Positions 60,131-64,000 of a DNA stretch of 64,000 nucleotides are shown in pieces (position 1 is the stretch's first letter; each line of letters starts with the position of its first letter). Under the pieces are notes generated by a model that was not told the origin of the DNA, did no database searches, and saw only the letters and a program-made list of their open reading frames with translations. The stretch lies in NCBI GenBank assembly GCA_950295325.1, contig OX485804.1, forward strand, positions 29,760,001 through 29,824,000, in the 5' to 3' direction. The DNA comes from Polytrichum commune (taxonomy: Eukaryota > Streptophyta > Polytrichopsida > Polytrichales > Polytrichaceae). The position numbers and the translations under genes are program-made.

Positions 60131-60312
60131 TCCTTTTTGGGTACGATATGACCCTCAACTACCAAATGATAGTGGAGAGGTACCCAAAACCAAATAGAGT
60201 GGTTGGCGGTCCAATTCTTAGCCATTAAATCTTCTCTCTACTTGACACAAAAACTAGCCAGGTGGCCATGTGTCTCCCATGTTCCAAAACCAAAACCAAA
60301 AACCAAAAAACT
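60131..60312 (+). mobile_element. tRNA-derived SINE, family S2, copy 2
   Basis: An intact A box TAGTGGAGAGG (60,170-60,180) and decayed B box GGTCCAATTCT (60,208-60,218). Shares ACTAGCCAGGTGGCCATG and ends in a (CCAAAA)n tail. Same orientation as copy 1, about 620 bp apart. Confidence 0.7.
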
Positions 60313-60404
60313 CATCTTTTCAATCTACCCTACTTTACACAGAAGATGAAAACTTGCAATTACCACAAGATGATTAGCAAATCCAATTTGAGGCAGTCAC
60401 CACT

Positions 60405-60830
60405 AGAGATATATGTAAAGTAAAGCATATGAAACCATGGGCTTAGTCCCAAACCATGAGTTTATGAGAAACTACACAAAGTCACCCAAGTTCTCTTAAT
60501 GCTTGATTTACCATATACAAATAGTGGTGTCGGGCTTTTTAAAACATGCTTTCTAACTTGTCCTACGACGATGGGTGGGCCAAGCTAGCCTTGCATAGGC
60601 CAATCCGGGATTTAGGACAACAAGTCCCATGCGTGTACCTTATTTTAGATCCAAAATTTCTCTAATAGTTTTTGAGGTGGTAAGAGGAAGTTCCAAAAGT
60701 TTCACCAACTTTCAAAGTAGGTTCCAATACATGACAAGCTAACAAGCTCTAAATTGAAAGTTTTCTCAAAGATGGTTTTGTCCCTCTTTGAGAAAAGTTT
60801 CTACAAATAACTCTACTATCCTCGTGATGT
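60405..60830 (+). repeat. R420 repeat, single copy
   Basis: Contains GTAAAGTAAAGCATATGAAA, GGGCTTAGTCCCAAACCATG and TTTGTCCCTCTTTGAG, parallel to 38.8-39.7 kb. Confidence 0.7.
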
Positions 60831-60949
60831 TTGGTGGTCATATGAATTTTCCATTCATTGTCAGAGAGAACATAATTATTTATCCTCAAATGTTCATGAA
60901 GATACCTCAATAATGTTGATTATTGAACCTATTTAATTATGTAGTCATG

Positions 60950-61085
60950 TCTCTTTTAAATACATGTCTTTTTGGTGTCTATTCTCAACCCCCCCCCCCA
61001 CCACCACCCGGGCACACAATACATACCACTCTAACACAAGTGTTCAATTGAGAGAAGTAACCAAATTAGGCATGTATATGGTTGT
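60950..61085. repeat. Partial MITE M1 fragment
   Basis: Contains TCTCTTTTAAATACATGTCT and AGAAGTAACCAAATTAGGCA, with a C10 run and CACCACCACC between. Confidence 0.5.
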
Positions 61086-61341
61086 ATACAAGAATCACCC
61101 AATGTGTGAGGGAGGGAAGATTATGTGACAATTGGCAACAACGCAACCATGTCACATTAACCAGGTGCTAAGCACGAGAGGCTTTGCTTAACGGATCAGT
61201 CAATGACTATCTAGATATTTGTGTGTTTTAATGTACAAAGAGAAATTGAAATAGGTGACATAATTGTCACTATATGAAGTTTTTTAGCCCGAGAAACTTG
61301 GCATAGGATTTTTAAAATGAGCATATATTGTTTGAAAAGTT

Positions 61342-61344
<3 letters not shown>

Positions 61345-61374
<30 letters not shown>

Positions 61375-61375
61375 T
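61345..61375. repeat. (TATG)n microsatellite
   Basis: About seven TATG/GTAT units. Confidence 0.95.
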
Positions 61376-61399
61376 TGACATTATCGGTTGCAATCACAA

Positions 61400-62715
61400 T
61401 CCAACATATTAAGAACTTATATAACCACGATACATATGATTCATGTTGCATACTATACAATAGATACTAATGCAGTTCAATTCGTGCCAAAAAAAGAAAA
61501 AAGAAAAAAGTACTAATGTGGTCCACATTGTGTGTATGTGTGTGCATACTTTCATGTATAATCTAATTTGATTTAGATAATAGATAAAGACAAAACCCAA
61601 AAGCATATATGGTTATGAGCGAGCATGAGAGCCTACCCCCAAATGGGGGGAAGTAGCTTGCGGGCGAAGAGGCTCTTCATCCATGCTTGCTCCATCTAAC
61701 ATTGGCTTATCTATCTGTCTGACTATTTATCTATTTGAGTGAGCACGATATTGTGGAACACAAGGATGAACTATTACAATGGATGCATGCATTCAACTAG
61801 ATAAACTGTAACCAATCTTATTGCCACATAAATTGTGTGTAGTTTGGTCACTTACGTGTGGCCCTTCCTAGTGCAAGTCTTCACCCAAAACTGAAAAGAT
61901 GAAACTTGAAAATGACAACAATCTTCTCATATAGTCACTTGATCGTGACAAGGTCGTCCACTCATTCGACTCTTCACCCACTCGTATGGACACATTCATC
62001 CAAGGACAAACTTATGGGCATGTGTGCCAATGAAACCGGGGATAAAGAACGGGAGGTACAAGAAGGAAAAAGCATTCCCATCCAAATGAAAGTTTGGCAT
62101 CACAAGAAGTTTCAAGTGGTGAACATGGTTGATACCAACCGGGTCTATAGTATAAGATATTCTCGATCTTTTATGATGGTGACATGGTACTTGTCGTTGA
62201 TCTTTGCATGGTATCATAAGGTAGAAGCACCTTGAACCAATACAATCTACCAAAATCAACACCCTCAAAATATTGCATAATAAGTACAAGTTGATTTTGA
62301 GAATATTCATCATGTGACCATCATATCATGCCTCCCTGATGGTTTTGGGTGCCATGTGAAAATTGTTTACATGGGATTATATTTTCGATGATACATATGG
62401 TTGCCACATGTATGCCAAATACCTTAACTTCTTGGTTTAAGGTGCTCCTACCTTCATCCTAAACACCAATTACAAGTGGGTCACAAAGTGTTATCATGTA
62501 ACATTGCACATACTATTGCACCTATCTACGTGAAGGCCTTCCATGCATACATGGTGACAATGTTGATTCTATGTGGTTCATGGTATCTGGTACCACCTAT
62601 TGTTTGGGATTACATCATGCTCTAACTTCTGACTTTGAATGTAAGTTTTAATCAAGTAAATTTGTCCATGTGTTGCCTATCCCATCATTATAGTTAATAA
62701 CAAAGAAACTGACTG
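61400..62715. other. Intergenic DNA; small inverted repeat
   Basis: AAGGTAGAAGCACCTTGAAC near 62,219 and TTGGTTTAAGGTGCTCCTAC near 62,433 are inverted, about 220 bp apart. A 109-aa plus frame at 61,906-62,235 (and a 105-aa minus frame opposite) has no domain. No gene is supported. Confidence 0.35.
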
Positions 62716-62717
62716 TG

Positions 62718-62775
62718 TGGGAGGGGGGGGGGGAAATAGAAACTCCCCCTCCCCCCCTCCCCCCCTCCCCCCTTT
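62718..62775. repeat. Facing G-run and C-run tract
   Basis: A run of about a dozen G is followed after roughly ten bases by several blocks of five to seven C. The two sides could pair as a hairpin or form G-quadruplex on either strand. Confidence 0.85.
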
Positions 62776-62899
62776 AATATTGTGGCTGATTCATCCCAAT
62801 TTAATATTACTACATTAAGTTGGGGTCTCCGACTCTACCTGAGGAACCCCCTTGACAAAAAACAACAATTTGTGGTCCTGAATGTAATCATCGATTTCA

Positions 62900-63370
62900 C
62901 CTTCCCTTAGGTGAGCGTGCAAAGAGGAAATTTTTGCATACGAGTGTCCTTCTTATCCATCCGACACAAAACTATGCAACGATATGCATCATGTTTTGTT
63001 ATTATTTGTACTTTAATTGACATTGAAATAAACTATAGATGCATAGTTAGTCTAGTCGAAGTCACTTAAGATGAATTGGCCATAGCGTATAGGGGGAGAG
63101 AGAGAGGGAATTATCGCATATAAGTTTACCTCTCCTCCATCCAACATAAAAACTCGACCCCCCTGTAGAGAAGAGAGAAAATTATCATATACAAACATAC
63201 CTCTCATTCATCCAACACAAAAGTCTTGTAATAATATGCATCATGGAGGTTCGTTATTAGAAAAAAGAAGATCAAACACCGCGATCGACTTTTGCAGACC
63301 ACAAATTAGTTTGTTCGAGGTGATTTGAGATGAATTGGCAACAAAACCTACAGGGGTCAAGTTTTTACGT
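62900..63370 (+). repeat. Imperfect tandem repeat (CATACAAGTGTACCTCTC family)
   Basis: Copies at about 62,925, 63,115 and 63,185 share a GAGAGARRAAATT block, then CATAYRARTNTACCTCTC and CATCCAACACAAAA. GATGAATTGGCMAYA also recurs at 63,071 and 63,332. Relatives occur at 50.65 and 51.12 kb. Confidence 0.55.
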
Positions 63371-63559
63371 TGAATGGATTGTATTGTCAGGAAACTTTAC
63401 CCGAGGGGCAGGGGTAAAAAAAGGGGGGGTTAAAGCCACAAGGGGGGAGGGGATAAAACCCTGACGCCCAACTGAATGCTTTTAACGTGAAGATGTCACA
63501 TCCCAGTAAGAAACAAAGGAGACGGGGTAAAAAAGAGGGTGTAAAGGGTAAAAAGAGGA

Positions 63560-64000
63560 GTGAATTCGCCCCCCCCCCACAACCCCATCCAGCCGGAGCG
63601 CCGATCATGGCCGCGAGCGAGGTGGGCAAGGGAGGGCAGGGTCAGGTTTGGGGGCGTGACGGGCGATGACGGGCGGGGGGAGAGGAGGAGGGACCCGCGA
63701 GCGAGCGAGGGAGGGCAACGAGGCTCCTCCTTGGGGACGCCGCGAGCGAGCGAGCCAGGACCTGCGGGGTAGGGGCGAATGGGGTTCCGACACGTGGCAT
63801 CTCGGGTCCATGTGATTGGCGCAGGCGTGGCTTACTGATTTTCGGGTGGGGATGCATCCAAGGCGGGCAGCACCGTCCCCGCCTCCGACCGCCTCCCCCC
63901 GCCCCGGCCCGCCCACCCGTTTGGCCCACGTTGTCGTCGCATCGAAGTTGGCTCGCTCCATTCTCCACCTCGATGATCCCTTGCAAATTAGCTGGCTGGC
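63560..64000 (+). promoter_or_regulatory. GC- and CpG-rich island at the right edge
   Basis: GC content rises sharply, with many CG dinucleotides. It includes the G-box CACGTGGC (63,791-63,798) and inverted CCAAT, ATTGG (63,815-63,819), then C-rich blocks. It resembles the 12.4-13.2 kb promoter island, so a gene probably begins beyond the window. Frames of 114-118 aa on the minus strand are low-complexity Arg/Pro/Ala and probably chance. Confidence 0.55.

Noticed and set aside
63605-63986. 114-118-aa minus-strand frames at the right edge
   Set aside because: Arg/Pro/Ala low-complexity frames in a CpG island, typical of chance open frames.

Overview
The window looks like a gene-poor stretch of a large eukaryotic nuclear genome, most probably a land plant. 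The reasons are long AT-rich intergenic tracts, an intron-containing gene behind a GC-rich and pyrimidine-rich promoter, and many MITEs of plant type (PIF/Harbinger-like with TAA target duplications, CACTA-like), alongside tRNA-derived SINEs, LINE remnants and microsatellites. No bacterial, organellar or CRISPR features were seen. Whether it is a seed plant, fern, lycophyte or bryophyte cannot be decided from the sequence.

Only one cellular gene is well supported: a two-exon gene at 13,252-14,133 (+) encoding a 91-residue protein of unknown function. It has a GC-rich promoter/5' leader at 12,430-13,251 and a probable 3' UTR to about 14,900. A second GC-rich, CpG-rich island at 63,560-64,000 runs off the right edge and is probably the promoter of a gene outside the window.

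Region by region: 0.36-9.5 kb is a decayed minus-strand LINE (ORF1 remnant, post-RT tail, RNase H) whose sense strand is strongly A/C-rich. Its RNase H frame is split by a 1.73-kb non-autonomous DNA element flanked by a 10-bp target duplication. 9.5-12.4 kb holds a composite repeat with a long palindrome and then a MITE next to the gene promoter. 14.9-28 kb is repeat-rich and contains hairpin MITEs, a SINE with a perfect 12-bp target duplication and a CACTA MITE with its TSD. 28.7-30.1 kb is a degenerate Tc1-like (DD34E-type) transposon. 32.1-32.8 kb is a deleted pogo-like element. 35-37 kb carries a cluster of one MITE family. 38-39.7 kb has a palindromic-motif cluster, a (CT)38 tract and a tandem 420-bp repeat. 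42.4-54.7 kb contains hAT-like and Harbinger-like elements and a 254-bp tandem repeat. 56-57.1 kb is a second LINE 3' fragment on the plus strand. 59.5-60.8 kb has two copies of a second SINE family, a hairpin MITE and another 420-bp repeat.

There is no pathway-like gene system here. The interest lies in transposon archaeology: nested insertions with readable target duplications, several probably undescribed MITE/SINE families, and a Tc1-like transposase remnant of a kind that is uncommon in plants. All homology calls come from motif recognition by eye; no database search was run.
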